From contig NXFV01001368.1 in assembly GCA_002803225.1 (NCBI GenBank), positions 124,001 to 188,000 of the forward strand: DNA of 64,000 nt, read 5' to 3'. The stretch is from Gamarada debralockiae. Lineage: Eukaryota > Ascomycota > Leotiomycetes > Helotiales > Hyphodiscaceae. The stretch's first letter is position 1; every line of letters starts with the position of its first letter. This document shows, piece by piece, positions 31,973-44,580 of the stretch. The notes beneath the pieces were generated by a model that was not told the origin of the DNA, did not search any database, and saw nothing but the letters and a program-made list of their open reading frames with translations. A program made the translations under genes and the position numbers.

Positions 31973-32230
31973 ATGCTCCGTCGCAAGCCGACAGCAATAA
32001 CCCTCACAACGGAAGACGTCGCGATCTACGAAGATGCACGCGCACGAGAAGCTCTGCAGCGCGAACAAGCCGCTCTCCAAGCACAGCAGAATATCACGCC
32101 TCAGCAGAAGAACCAGAATCGAGATCCAAATGATGAGCTGAGGCCTTTGCCGGGAGATAGGGCTAGGGGTGCGCAGGTTAAGACAAGGGAGGAGAGGCTC
32201 GGTTTGGGCGGTGGGAGTTCGAGGAGCTGA
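31973..32230 (+). CDS. CDC26: Anaphase-promoting complex subunit Cdc26, 85 aa
   Basis: This is a single-exon 85-codon gene. The first 28 residues (MLRRKPTAITLTTEDVAIYE, then DARAREA) match the fungal Cdc26 N-terminus. There a short segment beginning at Met1 binds in the TPR groove of Cdc16/APC6 and stabilises it within the anaphase-promoting complex. The remainder is a polar, Gln-rich helix and a disordered tail (AALQAQQNITPQQKNQ), as usual for this small protein. It is divergent from the RGG-rich gene. The alternative, a spurious short frame, is unlikely given the match at the extreme N-terminus. Confidence 0.85.
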   Translation: MLRRKPTAITLTTEDVAIYEDARAREALQREQAALQAQQNITPQQKNQNRDPNDELRPLPGDRARGAQVKTREERLGLGGGSSRS

Positions 32231-32569
32231 GGGAGGAGTTGGGCATTACGGGATGTGGAAGCATGGGTTAGCGGAGGGATCACGATCACATTGAAAGGCA
32301 TGGACAAAGGTGGAAGACTGAAGATCTCGATTCTCATCGCGCTCTATCCGCTCGCAACACACAACCGAGCATCCAGTCCCCCTTTGGTACTATAAACCAC
32401 CTTCTTGCTACCAAATCCCTCAAATACCATGGAAATGGGAGTCTATATGTACAAAGCGCGATCCAACGCACTATCGTATGCCCAAAGTCGCCGTTTCGAT
32501 GATTTTCCACGCTGCGCCTTTCGCTAAATTCAATCGAATCAAAGAAAGAAAAGAGGAGAATGGGTAGTA
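32231..32569. other. Intergenic, convergent 3' ends of CDC26 and TAF2
   Basis: About 340 bases of 3' flanking sequence. The only long frame (32334-32573, minus) has no domain and overlaps the TAF2 stop. Confidence 0.5.
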
Positions 32570-35500
32570 TCAAGGAGAAGGATCTTTCTTCTTGATCTTA
32601 AACTTGATGGTATTGCTTCCCACTCGATTCAGCGGGGGAGGAGGTGCGTCTGGAAGTGGTTTGCGCGCCACTGCCGCTGAGTCGGGGAGAGGTTTGCGTG
32701 GTGGTTTGACGACGATGCCACCTGATGGTGCAGCAGGTGTTGATGCGGGTGATGCAGAAAGAGTAGAAGCTGATGGACTTGGCGCTGCGATTGAGGGGGA
32801 GGGGGAGGGTCTTGGTGCTGGCGAGCTGCGAGTCGAGGAAGAGGACTTTGCGGCTGGTGTGGCGGGGTGGGGAGGGGAACGTAGAATTGCTTGTACTTTC
32901 TCGACGGGGACCTTGAATTTGAGGATCTTTGACTTCTTTCGAGGTGGTTGGCCGCCGTCTGAGCTTGTTGTGCTCTGGCTTCGTTCTGGTGCCAATGGTC
33001 GCTTGAGTGTCTGCTTGGGCGGTCCCATGGATGTGTTTGCGCTGCTGGATACTTTGATGGAAGGAAAAACAGGTCTTTCCACCGGCTCCACTTTCACCAC
33101 TGGTTGTGGTGGAGGTTGTGGCAAAGCTTGTGGTTGTTTGGACTTTCGAGGTTTCATCATCTTTGTCCGCACCTTCTCTGTTTCCTTGAAGACCAATTTG
33201 CCCTAGATAAGTAGTTAGCACGATGAATTGAAAACGATATAATTTTAGTGTACCTTTCCATGATTCTCTACAGCCCAGAAACGTGGGTATCGCAGCTTGA
33301 GCACCAGAGACTCTTTCGGATCGTAAAGCGCCCAGCAGACATCGAGCAAATCGTGCTCCTCAAACAACGTAAGAGTTGAAGACTGTACCGCCTTCCAGAT
33401 TGCCTCCTTTAGTGAAAGATTGTCCTTCAATTCCACTTTCAAAGCATCCAGTGCACCATCCATGCTTGTAGTACGTATGATGTGAGCTTTTCGAGCTGCA
33501 CTCGAAGCCTCTTCATCGATGATCAACATATCTCCGTCTCCATCAATCCCAGCTTGGGGAGCTTCAACAGCCTTGTTGTCGTCGAGCGCGATCATAGCCA
33601 AGCCGAGAGCGAAGGCCTTGAAGAGTTGATTGCGTACGTATGGGGAAGAGTCTGTGCTCAGAACGCCCAAGAGGAAAGCAGTCACCGTATCGTCTGTGAT
33701 TATCAGTCCAAGGTCAACCAATGCTTCCCATGCCTTTATGCGAACATATTCTGATGTGCCATCGTGTGTATATTGGGCGAATTCCATTGGATCTTGAGGG
33801 ATGACTCCAGCTTTCATCAGTTTTCGCTTGCAATCCAAGACGGTGGTGGTGTAGATATTGTGATAGGAGTGTGTCCATTGGTCTGAGCGGCAATAACGAT
33901 CAAGCTCCTCAATGACGACGTCTCGGAATTGGTGAGGCTCATCATCCTCATCGTCTTCATCGTCAGCGGCAAAGACTATTTCCTCTGCCTCGCCCCCCTT
34001 CTTCTTGATAGGCAAAAGACTATCAGCCAATGCATTTAGGAGATTTGCCACCTTGAAGTTGTCCGAATACTCATTATTCCCATTATCGTTGAAGCGTAGT
34101 TGATCAAGAATGAAATATCTGGCCTCCTTGGGACACTTCCCATCTTGGCGGATCTGAGAAACGGCCTTGGGAATGGCGTTTGACACCCAATACGCTTGTT
34201 TATCTGTAAAGTCATTGGATCGAGGCGTCTTGGTACCTGGATAACAGAAGAGCTCCGAGAAAGCCTTTTCCAGATGTCTCCAGCCTATCCAGTGAGCAAC
34301 AGGGTCGGCATGAGTTACGAGACATTCCGCTGCCATTTGACGAATGCCGTAATAATATCGTGTGTCCATCAATGTTCTGATCAAGAACGTCGCCGCAATA
34401 GGATGTGGCGGTTGAGTCTTGAGCCAAACCATTGACTCTTGCTGAGCGACAACATCTCGATCCTGCTGAAGCTGGGAAACATACATCCATGGCTGCATGT
34501 TGATCAGCTGCTTACTACAGAGCCATTCAAAGTCTGCATCGATTCGGAACCATTCGTAAGACTCGTTCTCCATTAGCTGTTGTTGTTCGTCGTTCCAGTC
34601 AACAAGTCCCCATTCTTGCATTTCCTGTTGGGATTGAAGTATATCTCCCAGGCAGTAAATGAGAGCATCTTCTCCAAGTTCGGCTCCAATTTCACCACCT
34701 CCACCAGCAGCAGCTCGCTCTTTTTGACGGCGACTTCGCTTTAATCGCTTGTACTTGGTGCTATAAGGAATCTCGATCTGGCCGTTGCCTTCTCGGATCT
34801 CCACAACGTGTTCATAGGGAGTGCCATCAGCTTCGTGAATGCGAATAGTCATAGAGCCTGTAAAAAGGGGCTGCACCTCTCCGGCAAACACTTCAGCAAC
34901 GTCCTCCTTAAATTCTCTCAGGAAGTCGCCCTTTTTCAGCTTTCGTTGCGAAGGAAGAGTATCCTGTTTCTGGAGAATTCTCATCTCTATCATGAGACGC
35001 TTCTTGTTGAATTTTTGGGATACAACAAATCTAGGGCATCCAGCGTTAAGAATCCATTGATTCCAGAATGGCTCTGTCTTTCGATACTTTGCGATCTTTT
35101 CGACCTGTCTCCGGAATGGTTCTGTAGATACGACGCTTTCGCTAGCTGCGCCAGTGTTCGCTCCCAAAGCAATCTTCGTGATGACACGGGCAATGCCTTG
35201 GGTTCCGGCTTCTTTGATGATTCGTCTGTCCAAGATGAAAAGAACAAGTGGTGCTTTCAGTGCCACGAAATCGTACTCAAAGGAACCCAGATGCAAGACT
35301 TCTCCCAGCGCATACAGTGAAGGTCTGTTGATGTCTAGCTCCACGAGCTTGTCTGCAAGCGTCTTCTGTCGAAACATGAATTCGTTGTTTCCGCAAAGGA
35401 CCTTCATAAACATCCCAGTCATGAAGTGAGAAAGACCAATTGTGATCCATCGGTCAGCCCGCTCATTTGGCACTACAGTGACGCCCATCCACTGACTTGC

Positions 35501-36880
35501 AAGCGCATGGACTAGAGTTCTTGTGCTCTCAACCTCTGGGTCTATGATTTCCTCTGGGCAAAGAAGACGTATGTCGCATAAAGAGAGCCCTGCTGTGTGC
35601 TCAACATCTCGAACCTGGTCATTGATGAAGACCATTTTATATTCGGAAAAGGGGAAGCCAGCGAAGTTGAGAGAGAACCAATCCATGGCATGAGCCATTG
35701 GCTGACAGGTATTTCGGGCCTCTTCAGCTCGTCCAGGAAGAACAAAGGCTGACACAGGGACAGACTGGCCTTGTCCAAGTTTCTCTTCGTCCTCCTCATC
35801 GCGGAACTCTGAGAGATCAACCTGTTCGAATGGACCAATAGCGAATCCGATATGTTTCGGGGCCACAATTGTGCCAACTTCAAAGGAGACAATCTTCTTG
35901 GAGCTGTCATCAGGATCGACCACCTCGTTTAACATTTCTCCAGAGCAAACGACCATCATCTCCAGAAGCTTGTCCTCATCATTGATCTCAGAGACTTCTG
36001 GAGAAAGCAGTCCATTAGTACCGTGCAGGATGCCATTAGCCTGGGGTTTCTTGGTATGGTGAGATGGCTTTGGACGTTTCTTGAGAGCATCTCCCAATGT
36101 CCGAGAACACTTGATGACAAGCTCCCATGTACATCTCATGGCTGGGTCATCGACGCAAGGAAAGATGCAGGAAGCAGTTCCGGGTTCTACCGAATGCCGG
36201 GAATAGACATGTGGAAACCGTTGATCTCCCTGTCCCAAGCCAACAAAGTGCAGACCATCTCGAAATTTGCTCACGGAGAACGATATGCTGATGATCAGAG
36301 GTTGGAATCGTGCTGATTGTTCAGCTGCAGTCTTTGGAGTCATTGTTGATGTCGCTGAGAGTGGATCTCCCACCCCATTGATCGCAATGGACGAATTTCG
36401 TGCTGCAGATGCGCCAATAGCTCGTTCCGTGAGGGCATTTGCTGCATTTTCTCCAAAGGGATCGACTGCCTCAATACCAACGCTCTGGGGGACCTCGATT
36501 TCCAATGCGACCTCGCTCCGCGTATCATCATCCATCAGTGGCTTCAGCCTCTCCCTCTGCATGTCATATTGATTTGCAGTCCAGTTGTAATGCGGTGGAA
36601 CCTCTAAGAGCTTCATAGGATCCTCATAGTCAAATGTCGCGGTCGTGCCATTCACCATAACCCCTTGTGAAGGTATCGTGCATTGTCGGGCATCAACTCT
36701 AATTGTATGTAGGTTTTTCTGTAGAGGAAGGATGGTAATTTCAGTGCGCCCAGTCACGCTCTGGGTTGAGAAGTCGACCTCTAGCTCCACCTTCTGATGT
36801 GAAACGACGAAGCCATACTCTGGCGCCTTGGGCGTAGGAATTGTTGGCTGCTCCATTTCGTCGAGGAGCACGCCAGGCAT
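32570..36880 (-). CDS. TAF2: TFIID subunit TAF2 (M1 aminopeptidase-like), 1419 aa
   Basis: Exons 36880-33254 and 33202-32570 give 1419 codons; the first in-frame ATG is at 36880. TAF2 is the large TFIID subunit that contacts the initiator region of core promoters. The N-terminal half follows the M1 aminopeptidase fold (YGFVVSHQKVELEVDFSTQS, then SVEPGTASCIFPCVDDPAMR). The zinc site is gone: where peptidases have HExxH, this reads LVHALASQWMGVTVV. It is therefore a non-catalytic scaffold, as known for TAF2. ARM/HEAT-like helices follow (MADTRYYYGIRQMAAECLV-like region), then an acidic loop (DDEDDEDDE). The last exon encodes a basic, Pro/Ser-rich tail with KKKSKILKF and KFKIKKKDPSP, common in fungal TAF2. 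Confidence 0.93.
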
Positions 36881-37841
36881 GCTGTCCAGGGAGGTATGCA
36901 ACTGTCGGGTCAGGTCGAGGCTCGGGGAGTCCAGAAACCCTGGCGCGTCGATGCTCTTCTACGACACTTTCATGAAGTCCACCAGAGCCCGGCGCTCTTC
37001 CGCCCTTCTACCAGATAGATGCGCGCGTTATGCGTAGTATGTGATGTGCTTGAAAGCTGTTCTCGAGGAGGTCGCGATGTGAAATACTGTGGATTCTGGA
37101 CGGTCGTGAGGCTCGTGTGCAGAGGTCGGATTCGTTGCTGGGCTCAGCTTGTGCAGAATTCAGTGTCGATGATGCTTCGTAGCTTGTCGTAGAGCTTGTA
37201 TTTGTTGTGTGATTGTCGTGGGAAACGTTTGAAAATGGTTTGTGAAGGTCAGGGCAGTTTTCGGAGGTTGATTCACAAAGGTTGACAAGAGAGAGCTTTA
37301 TTTTGCGGAATCGAGCTACCAGCCGACGACGTGTTCTTCTGCAGCTTTGCTTGCCAGAAGGTGACTTTATTATCTACCAAATCGAATTCTTACTATTGTG
37401 CGCTATATTGTGCTCGAGCGTGAGGAAATGACGCGCTTTTGGACTTGTTCACTTTCAAAGTTGCAGTTGAGAAGTTGAGTTCGCGATCGGAAATTCGAGG
37501 GTGTATCTAGCGAGAAGAAGCACGTGAGCACAAAATTCATCTGGCAATTGGCTTGGAATTTTTTGTGAATCCCCTCATCAGCGAGCAACTAGCAAGCAGA
37601 AAGGAATGATAGTCATTGAATTATACACTCATGAATGATTATTTTGAGAGGCATATTCATTTGAAGGCACGTCCGCCTCTGCATTTATTCATACGAATAA
37701 TACCGCCCTCCAAGCTCACCGCCATCACCTATTCAATGCCTGAGACACAATGATACATCAAACCAGACCAGCCGAATGAAGCACTTTCAGTACGGCTCTC
37801 ATCTTTTACTCACCCATATTTCCTGAACTCATGTAAGAAGC
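36881..37841. promoter_or_regulatory. TAF2 upstream region and SAS4 3' flank
   Basis: The TAF2 leader and promoter lie at 36881 upward. Sequence near 37620-37800 is AT-rich 3' flank of SAS4. No separate gene was recognised. Confidence 0.45.
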
Positions 37842-39427
37842 CTAATTTTTACTGACTCTCCGGTCTCTCCTTTTCTTCCTGGCATGTGCCTTCAAGGTCT
37901 CCTCATCCCTATACTCCTCCGGCAAGTCGAAGTCGGCAGGAGGGACCTCAGGAACTGGTTGACCCCATGCAGCAACACTCCTTCCACTTCTTCGACTTCT
38001 ACCAAGAGCCGCCTCTCTCAGATGTGGCTTCGAAAAGAAGGATTTGAAGTCCTTCTCCAGCTCATGCACCGCCAGAGGCACTGACTCGACCTTCGCTCGT
38101 TTTTCTCGGTGTCTCGAAGTATGTAGAGGTGCTGATCGAGCTATTGCTTCTTCGTGTAGTTGCCTGGCTGCAGATGCGTCCACATCGCTGTAATCGGGCG
38201 GATCTCCATCACTGGCATAGCCTTCTTCTTCCTCGGCCTCCTCCTCCACTTCCTCCTCCTCGGCCTCTTCTTCCTCTTCTTCCTCTCCTTCTTCTCCTTC
38301 TTCTTCGTCCTCGGCCTCCGCTTCAGCCATGGCCTGCTCCTTCTCCAACTTCCGACGTTTCTCCTCTTCTCGCCATATCCGGAACTTCTCTATGATTGCT
38401 TGGCAACCTTTGATGAAGTGGGATCGTGCTGGCTCAAACTCCTTTTTCCTACTATCCGTGACACCGCTGACACCCATAACCTTCAACCAATCGGGGCCTT
38501 GAAGTCCTTCCAGCAACCGTATAACTTGGTCCTTCTCATGTTGAGCTCGACCTTTGTCGTTGTTGCGGATGCCTTTCTCCTGCCGCTCAGGCCTCTTATG
38601 TATCGACTCGAAGTACTCATCTGAAAGCGGATCCTCACCATCATCCTTGTAATGTGTATTCAGGAACGAGAAATCCACTCTCTCGGCATTGTGTAAGTCG
38701 TCGAAAAGGGAGGATGGGAATACTTTGAGAGGGTATTCGTTTCGTTTTCGCGTAGAGGGAGGCTGCTTTGTAGAGGTCTTGGCACTATCGACGATGATGA
38801 TGGGCGTGTCGAAATTCAAAATATCTAGAACAAATCAGCCTTAAATCTAATTGCTCTGCAAACTTGCGACCTACGATCTTCCTTTGGCTCATTGCCAATG
38901 ATCTCATCATATTCAGGAAAATACAAGGATAATTCACTTTTGAACCTCGTGCCTTCCTGTGATCGTAACTTCCGCTTCTCATCTTTGAGATCAGGCTTCC
39001 TTGGTTGTAATCGATCTTGTAATCGATCCAGCTCGTGTTTAATGCCATTGACAACCTTCTCGTGATGATTCGTTGGTTTTCGAGGGGGAGATCCGGTGAG
39101 AGTTTGAGTCGTGGCTGTCTTCACTGTTGCTGGTGCTGCTGCTGCAGATCGTTTTGGAGGAACATCATTCGTGTCAGCCCGTATGAGGACAGGTCTGGTT
39201 TTTGGCTGACTCTTTGGAAATGCGTCGATTTCTATCGCGATTTTGGCTCTTTTGGGATTAATAGAGTGTTTCTCGTCGTCGAGGGAGTCTCGATGGCGTT
39301 TTTTGCGACCGATGTTCGATTGCGGATATCTGTTGTGAGGGTTGCCTAACGCGACATTGTTCCTGGCAGACGATCTGGTCGTGAGACCTTCAGATCTTCT
39401 GGAAGACCGGAGGGTTATAGACGCCAT
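37842..39427 (-). CDS. SAS4-type histone acetyltransferase complex subunit, 511 aa
   Basis: Exons 39427-38875 and 38824-37842 give 511 codons. The donor CGTAGGT keeps the frame (EDH|ILNFD). The N-terminus is basic and disordered with nuclear-type Lys/Arg clusters (RKKRHRDS, NPKRAKI). The central part (VFPSSLFDDLHNAERVDFSF, EDPLSDEYFESIHKRPERQE, then GPDWLKVMGVSGV) matches the domain of Something About Silencing subunit 4 as I know it from fungi. It is followed by a helix (IIEKFRIWREEEKRRKLEKE) and a ~45-residue Glu-rich run. The C-terminus carries FKSFFSKPHLREAALGRSRR and basic KKRRDRR. The likely role is as a scaffold for a MYST acetyltransferase at chromatin. Confidence 0.75.
38212..38335 (-). 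repeat. Glu-coding low-complexity tract
   Basis: This is an imperfect GAG/GAA-type triplet tract inside the SAS4-like gene, encoding a long run of mostly Glu with a few Gly, Ala and Val. Such tracts commonly vary in length between strains. Confidence 0.8.
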
Positions 39428-40014
39428 TGATTCTAATGAGATCGCAGCTCATGTTTCTGCCAATTAATTTGATGGACTTTGGCAGCGATCGATGTTGCAG
39501 AAGGTCTTAATGTTTTTGCTGGTACTTGGGAGGGCCTCAGCGAAGCGACGACCTCATAGCAAGGGAAGGCACGCGGCGGGGAGCTATTCACTAAATGGTA
39601 CCTATTATTCACATCACAATCTTTTGAATATTGCATCAGCATCATTCGCGCATCTTTGTTTGAGAAATCAACCTCCAACAATTCAATGGCAAATTGATTA
39701 ATAGTTGCTAAGTGCAAGAAGCAGGGGTCACAAATGGTTTTAAGGTCACTGCGAAATCGGGCCATGAGCTTTGCATGGATTGAAGAGAAGGCTCGAAATA
39801 TCAAACCGTTCAATTGACAAAGGAAACCTGTATGTTAATACGGGTAACAGCAGCAATCGTCAATCATCCAAACATTTGGATTTCGATTGATTGTTTATGG
39901 TGCAAGGCAAGTCAGGGAGCATTCTGTTGTTCCAGATTTCGATCTATCCAGAAATATCTACAATTGGTATCATCTTCGTATCTCATGTCTTGCTGATCCA
40001 TTCATCGTTGAGCA
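39428..40014. other. Intergenic
   Basis: This holds the SAS4-like upstream sequence and the 3' flank of the IQ-motif gene. The frame at 39433-39813 has no domain. AT-rich sequence lies around 39590-39700. Confidence 0.45.
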
Positions 40015-42054
40015 TCAAACATCTTTCGTTGAATCCGGAGCCACTCCATTTGATGGTCCAGCCCTAGGAGCTTCTGATCTCGTTCCTTCAGGAGCAACCG
40101 CACTTTCTGGTCCAGTACCAGGAGCCTCGATATCGACTGCTTTTTCGGTTTGCTTCTTCTCTCCTACAGGCTCCTCAAGCCTAGTTTCCCCTTCACGGGA
40201 TTCAGTCCTCGACCGAATACGGAGCTTGTCCAGAAGCTTGATATTTGCATTCTGCTCCTTGTCTTCACGGTCTGCTTGCTCTTTTAACTCAAGGAATCTC
40301 TGCTCTCTCGCTGCACTGTCGCTCTTGTCGCGTTCCTCTTCTTCCCTTTTCGCTACTTCGTCGGGAGACAAGAGTTTATCGCGGCCGTGTATTAGCTTTT
40401 GGACCAGTTTCTTCCCTCTTTTCCGGCTTCTGACGTAGGCTTCTAATCCAACAAGCACGGCGTAGGATCGGGATATTGAGACATGGCTCATGTCGGCACC
40501 CGCGTCTTTCAGCGAGTGAACAAAGGCTCGAAAATTCGATACTAGGCGTTTGTCAGCTGAGATGTTCTTACAAGTCTTGTCGTAGGGTCACAAACCTGGT
40601 GGTCGGTAGTGTCCACTTAGAGGACTCAATTTTGAGAGTTTTCCGTCCTTGACTTTGATCAGACCGGCCGCGGATATTCGAGAGCCGTGTAAAAAAGACG
40701 AATGTTGAAACGCGCCAGATTGCTTTATACCAACATAAAGCCTAAAACTAGTATCGGCCACGAAGATCCAGGTATTCTTCTGGACCGATCCTCTCAGGAG
40801 TTTGTTGAAGATGGTAGCAGCAGATACGTGCTTGATCTTCTTCACTCCCCTCGATTTGTCGTATTCGGGAGTAGCGTATTTGTTGGCCCGGTCAGCTTCA
40901 TCATCGGCTTCATGGCCATGGTGTTCTGATTCGTGAGAAGTCTCTGAAGTCTCGCTCGAACTATCTTGGAGCCCAGGAGCTGCTTCCTCTTTAATAGGTG
41001 TGTATGCTGGGGTGTCGTCGGTATCCGGTACGATTCCATGGATACTGTCTTTGTACTTTTCGGTCGTGTCTATTCGAGCGCCATTCTTCGCCCAGCAAAG
41101 TCGACCCTCCTTGTCTATCTTCACCAAATAGTCCAACCTCTCTTCTTTGGAAAGGTACCTTACTTGCTCGCGGTCCAGCCGTTCCCTTGGGCAGCCCTGA
41201 CAATCAATAAATCGACCTTCTCCATAGTCCAGCCAATAGAAGAAATTCTCATTCGTGTCCGATTTCTTCCACTCCTCGTGATATGTCCTCAGATTACTTC
41301 CATAGCGATGTTTGAGGTCGACCATTTCAAGGAAGTACTGCAAATCCATCATCTTCGCGGCCTTCTGCCTCTTTTTCTTCTCCTCCATCCTTCGTTTCCG
41401 CCGTTCTTCTCGTTCTTGCTCGGGCCTATCCTCATTATCACTATTCGTGCTTTCCGAGTCCTCATCCCAACCAGCCCTCCGCGCAATAAGGCCAATCTTC
41501 TTCCAATTCTGCCTCGCCGCACTATTATGCTTCACGCCATCTTTCCCCACATCCCCAATCCCATCCACACTAACCATTGACACATCCGCACTCTCTCTCG
41601 CCCTCGGCTGCGTCATATATCTATACCTAGCCTCCTTAATAGCCTCAGCCCATCGTGTACTCGGATCCAAACTCATCCCCGCCAACATCCTCCGCTCCCT
41701 ATGCCCCCTATAATTCCTCTGTATTAACGCCGCAGCTCTAACTCTCTCCTCCTCCGACAACCCCGCATGATCCTCACTCAACCTCTTCATAATAGCCTCC
41801 TCTTCCTTATGTTCCTGCAGCATACTAATCCGCTCCAATTCCGCTTTACACGGCACCTCTAAACTATCCAGATATTCTTGATGGCTGCGCGTAGATCGGT
41901 TAGAAGCTTTCGTTGCGATGGAGACTTTGGAGTCGTGTTTTGAATGGGAGGGGGCTCGGGATTCTTGTGTTTTGGAGGTGGGAGAGGAGGGGTATATGGG
42001 TGCGTTGTTGACGGCGTCGCCGGATTGGACCGGCGACGACGCTGAGGGCGTCAT
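40015..42054 (-). CDS. IQ-motif calmodulin-binding protein (IQM-like), 661 aa
   Basis: Exons 42054-40596 and 40541-40015 give 661 codons. One IQ motif lies near residue 110 (AAALIQRNYRGHRERR), the calmodulin-binding consensus IQxxxRGxxxR. A region with DLKHRYGSNLRTYHEEWKKS, FFYWLDYGEGRFIDCQGCPR and YLSKEERLDYLVKIDKEGRL follows. It resembles the plant IQM family, which shares the YWLDxGxG and CPR..L landmarks. The C-terminal half has HVSAATIFNKLLRGSVQKNT and SFLHGSRISAAGLIKVKDGK. A charged coiled-coil-like tail (EEEERDKSDSAAREQRFLEL) ends the protein. A calcium-signalling role is inferred from the IQ motif only. The gene is complete. Confidence 0.85.
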
Positions 42055-43116
42055 TGCACCTGCTCAAGGCCTGGATCTTGCCAAGAGAACAATGTGTGGT
42101 GTGATTGCTGCAGCACTTGCATGTGCGAGAGGGGCAGACTATTGGTGTTGTGTGGATGTGACACAGGCATGCGACTTTGACTTTTGTTGGTTTTGGTCCG
42201 CAAGCTGGTCGAGGGTTTCTACGAGCTGCTAAAGTCTTGAACTCAAGTCAACGATTTCTCAAGAGTGAAGAGGTGGAATTCGGTGTGAATAATGATACAC
42301 GAGGAACGCAGGTGTAGTGTGCGACTGTGCCTTCAAAAATACTCCGAAGCTCCAGGAAGTTGGATTTTGGCTGGCGCGCACCGATTGTGGCTGACGTTGA
42401 ACGCGTACCCCAACGAGTCCTTGCTCCTGAGCAGCAAGTTTCGGTTAGCATTCTGTGGCTAGTGAATTAATAGGCCCTAGTTTCGACCAACAAAGCTTTG
42501 CTGGAATTTCCCTGTTACACGTCTGTTCCTCAAGGATGACGACGTTGGAGCTCGGCTCAGTCGATCGGTGGCTGTGCCCCTCCCCCACTTTGATGGCTCA
42601 AACACGATGTTTGGAAGTCAGTGAACCATTGAATTATATTCGGTGACCTACTAATCAAAAGCTTATTTTGACCAACATGAATAATTAGTGGGGGAGTTTC
42701 AGATGCTTACGTACAGTCACTCATGGTGTCTGGAGACAGCTCCTTAGTAGGGCATAAAGTAACGAGTAACGATTGACAGTAAGTCTCGCAGCTCTGATGC
42801 TCTCTATATTATGTATACAAGATGACCTCAAACACAAACACCGCATCATAATGCTTTCAGTTGCTTCTGACAACGCCGATTCCATGCTGATATGCTTTTC
42901 ACCTCATCCAAAATATCCACAACACTCGCCAATAAAACGGATAGCGTCTATTAGTGTCTATACACAACCAGTGTCCTTTCAAAGTAATTAGAAGAATCCT
43001 CCCTGATCGTAATCATCATAAACACCCGTAAGGGTTGAAACCTAAAATGAAAGTCCTGTTGAAAACCTTGGATCCCGGATTCCAGATTCCGAATCCCGAA
43101 TCCTTCAAGCATCAGT
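42055..43116. other. Intergenic: promoter of IQ-motif gene, 3' flank of the phosphotransferase gene
   Basis: No coding content was recognised. A short imperfect repeat of GATTCC/GAATCC units occurs at about 43070-43100, just beyond the phosphotransferase stop codon. Confidence 0.45.
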
Positions 43117-44580
43117 CTAATCTAATCTCTTTTCTGTACCGTGGCCATTTGCGGCGACCTTGGCAAAGCCGTTAGATGCATTGGCTTTCTCTTTGTTGGA
43201 GGCTTGTTTGGCTGTTGGTATCGTGAGGCAGTTGATGCCTAGGTAAGCGCAGATGCTGTTGATGACCAAGAACGCCCATCGGAAGTACACGATCAATGCG
43301 AATGCGAAATAGCCTCGAAGGTACCATAATTCGACAAACGAACTGACTTGTGGGAGACCAACTCGGGGTAGGTTGCCCAGGATAGCTCCGCCAACCAAGG
43401 GAGTGAGCATGACGGTCCAATATGGGAACGGCTGGCGGGTTAGATGGGCCAGGATAATTTTGGTAGTCATTCTGCCGAAGACAAACGACATCGTGAGACA
43501 GAAGAGAACAAGATGATTCTCGCGCATCAAGGTCGAATACGGCGAGAACAGCCATGCTCCAATGGACAAGGTGTATACGGCCATGGGAGTCCACTCCAAG
43601 AAGACTGGGAGGACTGGGAGATTGTCCCTCCTTCGAGCCTTAACAACGTTGATGACACAAAACGGAACGTGTGCGCCGAACAATGAGGTTACGAGGATAG
43701 GTACCCACAGATCCCTCACTGAATAAGAGCCAAAGAGCTCATGGTAACCAAAGAAGTAGTGGTGGCCGACAAGATCCGTAATTCGATGTGTCCAGATCTC
43801 CGGTCCGTAGTATCCGGAAAGAATCATAATCATGCAGGCAATAATGAGTCCCTCCGTAGGTCCATTGAAGACACCGAGATACAGTGTGTGGGTATGATAT
43901 GTCTCCCAGGTCGAGAAGAACATGGGCAGGCAAGGAATCAAGGCCGTGAAGATGCCTGATCTTGATGTGCCCAGACCCATGGCTGCTGTTTCACACAAAC
44001 TTGCCAGAGTGCAGTTGAGAGAGTCGATTCCATGGTCAAATAGCTCCCCAAGACCACTCGATGTACCAGTTCGTCGTGCCTGCTTCCCGTCCACGTTGTC
44101 CATAGTCGAATACATCCATAAACCGAAGGCAAAGCTGTAGTACAACCACGATGGTCCCTGGTGGAAGCAAAGCATCAGTACTTGACTTCATCTTCTCCAG
44201 TAAGGTAAAACGTACGGGTCCCACTAAATCCGGCATGAAAATCACCAAACAGGTCACATTCGATAGAATAAAGAAGAATCCTAATAATGTAACCATGTTC
44301 GGTGCCAGCCATAACGGCAGAAGTTCTACGAATCCATTCCACTATATTGTTCTCAGTATATTATCCCATATATTCGTAGAGAGATCAGTTGCATACGTAG
44401 TGCTTGAGGATGTAATTCGAAATCAAGGATTTGTCGACGCTGGAATATTTGTACGACTTCAAATGGACAAGAGCCTCTTCAGACACGCACTCGTGTGCGG
44501 CCTCCTCTATCAACACCAATTCATTAGCAAAGGCCCTCCAATATCTTCCAGGGCTGTAACGTACTTTTGCTGGGTGCCAT
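43117..44580 (-). CDS. Choline/ethanolamine phosphotransferase (CDP-alcohol family), 430 aa
   Basis: Exons 44580-44565, 44506-44397, 44341-44216 and 44157-43117 give 430 codons. The 16-nt first coding exon (MAPSK) joins to KEAAHECVSEEALVHL in frame. The enzyme makes phosphatidylcholine and/or phosphatidylethanolamine from diacylglycerol in the ER (Cpt1/Ept1 family). The CDP-alcohol phosphotransferase signature is perfect: DNVDGKQARRTGTSSGLGEL followed by FDHGID, i.e. DG-x2-AR-x8-G-x3-D-x3-D. The N-terminal LKSYKYSSVDKSLISNYIL and WLAPNMVTLLGFF are typical. Eight to ten transmembrane spans follow, and the tail is polar. CDP-choline versus CDP-ethanolamine preference cannot be read from sequence. 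Confidence 0.93.

Noticed and set aside
32592..33221. Long frames on both strands over the TAF2 C-terminal exon
   Set aside because: They are repetitive shadows of the Pro/Ser/Lys-rich tail. Only the frame that joins to the TAF2 first exon by a good intron is kept.
36880..36901. Upstream extension of TAF2 by seven codons
   Set aside because: The extended frame begins at a TTG; the first in-frame ATG is at 36880, so that start was used.
38129..38624. Leu/Pro/Phe-rich plus-strand frames
   Set aside because: They are antisense translations of the Glu-rich tract in the SAS4-like gene, not membrane proteins.
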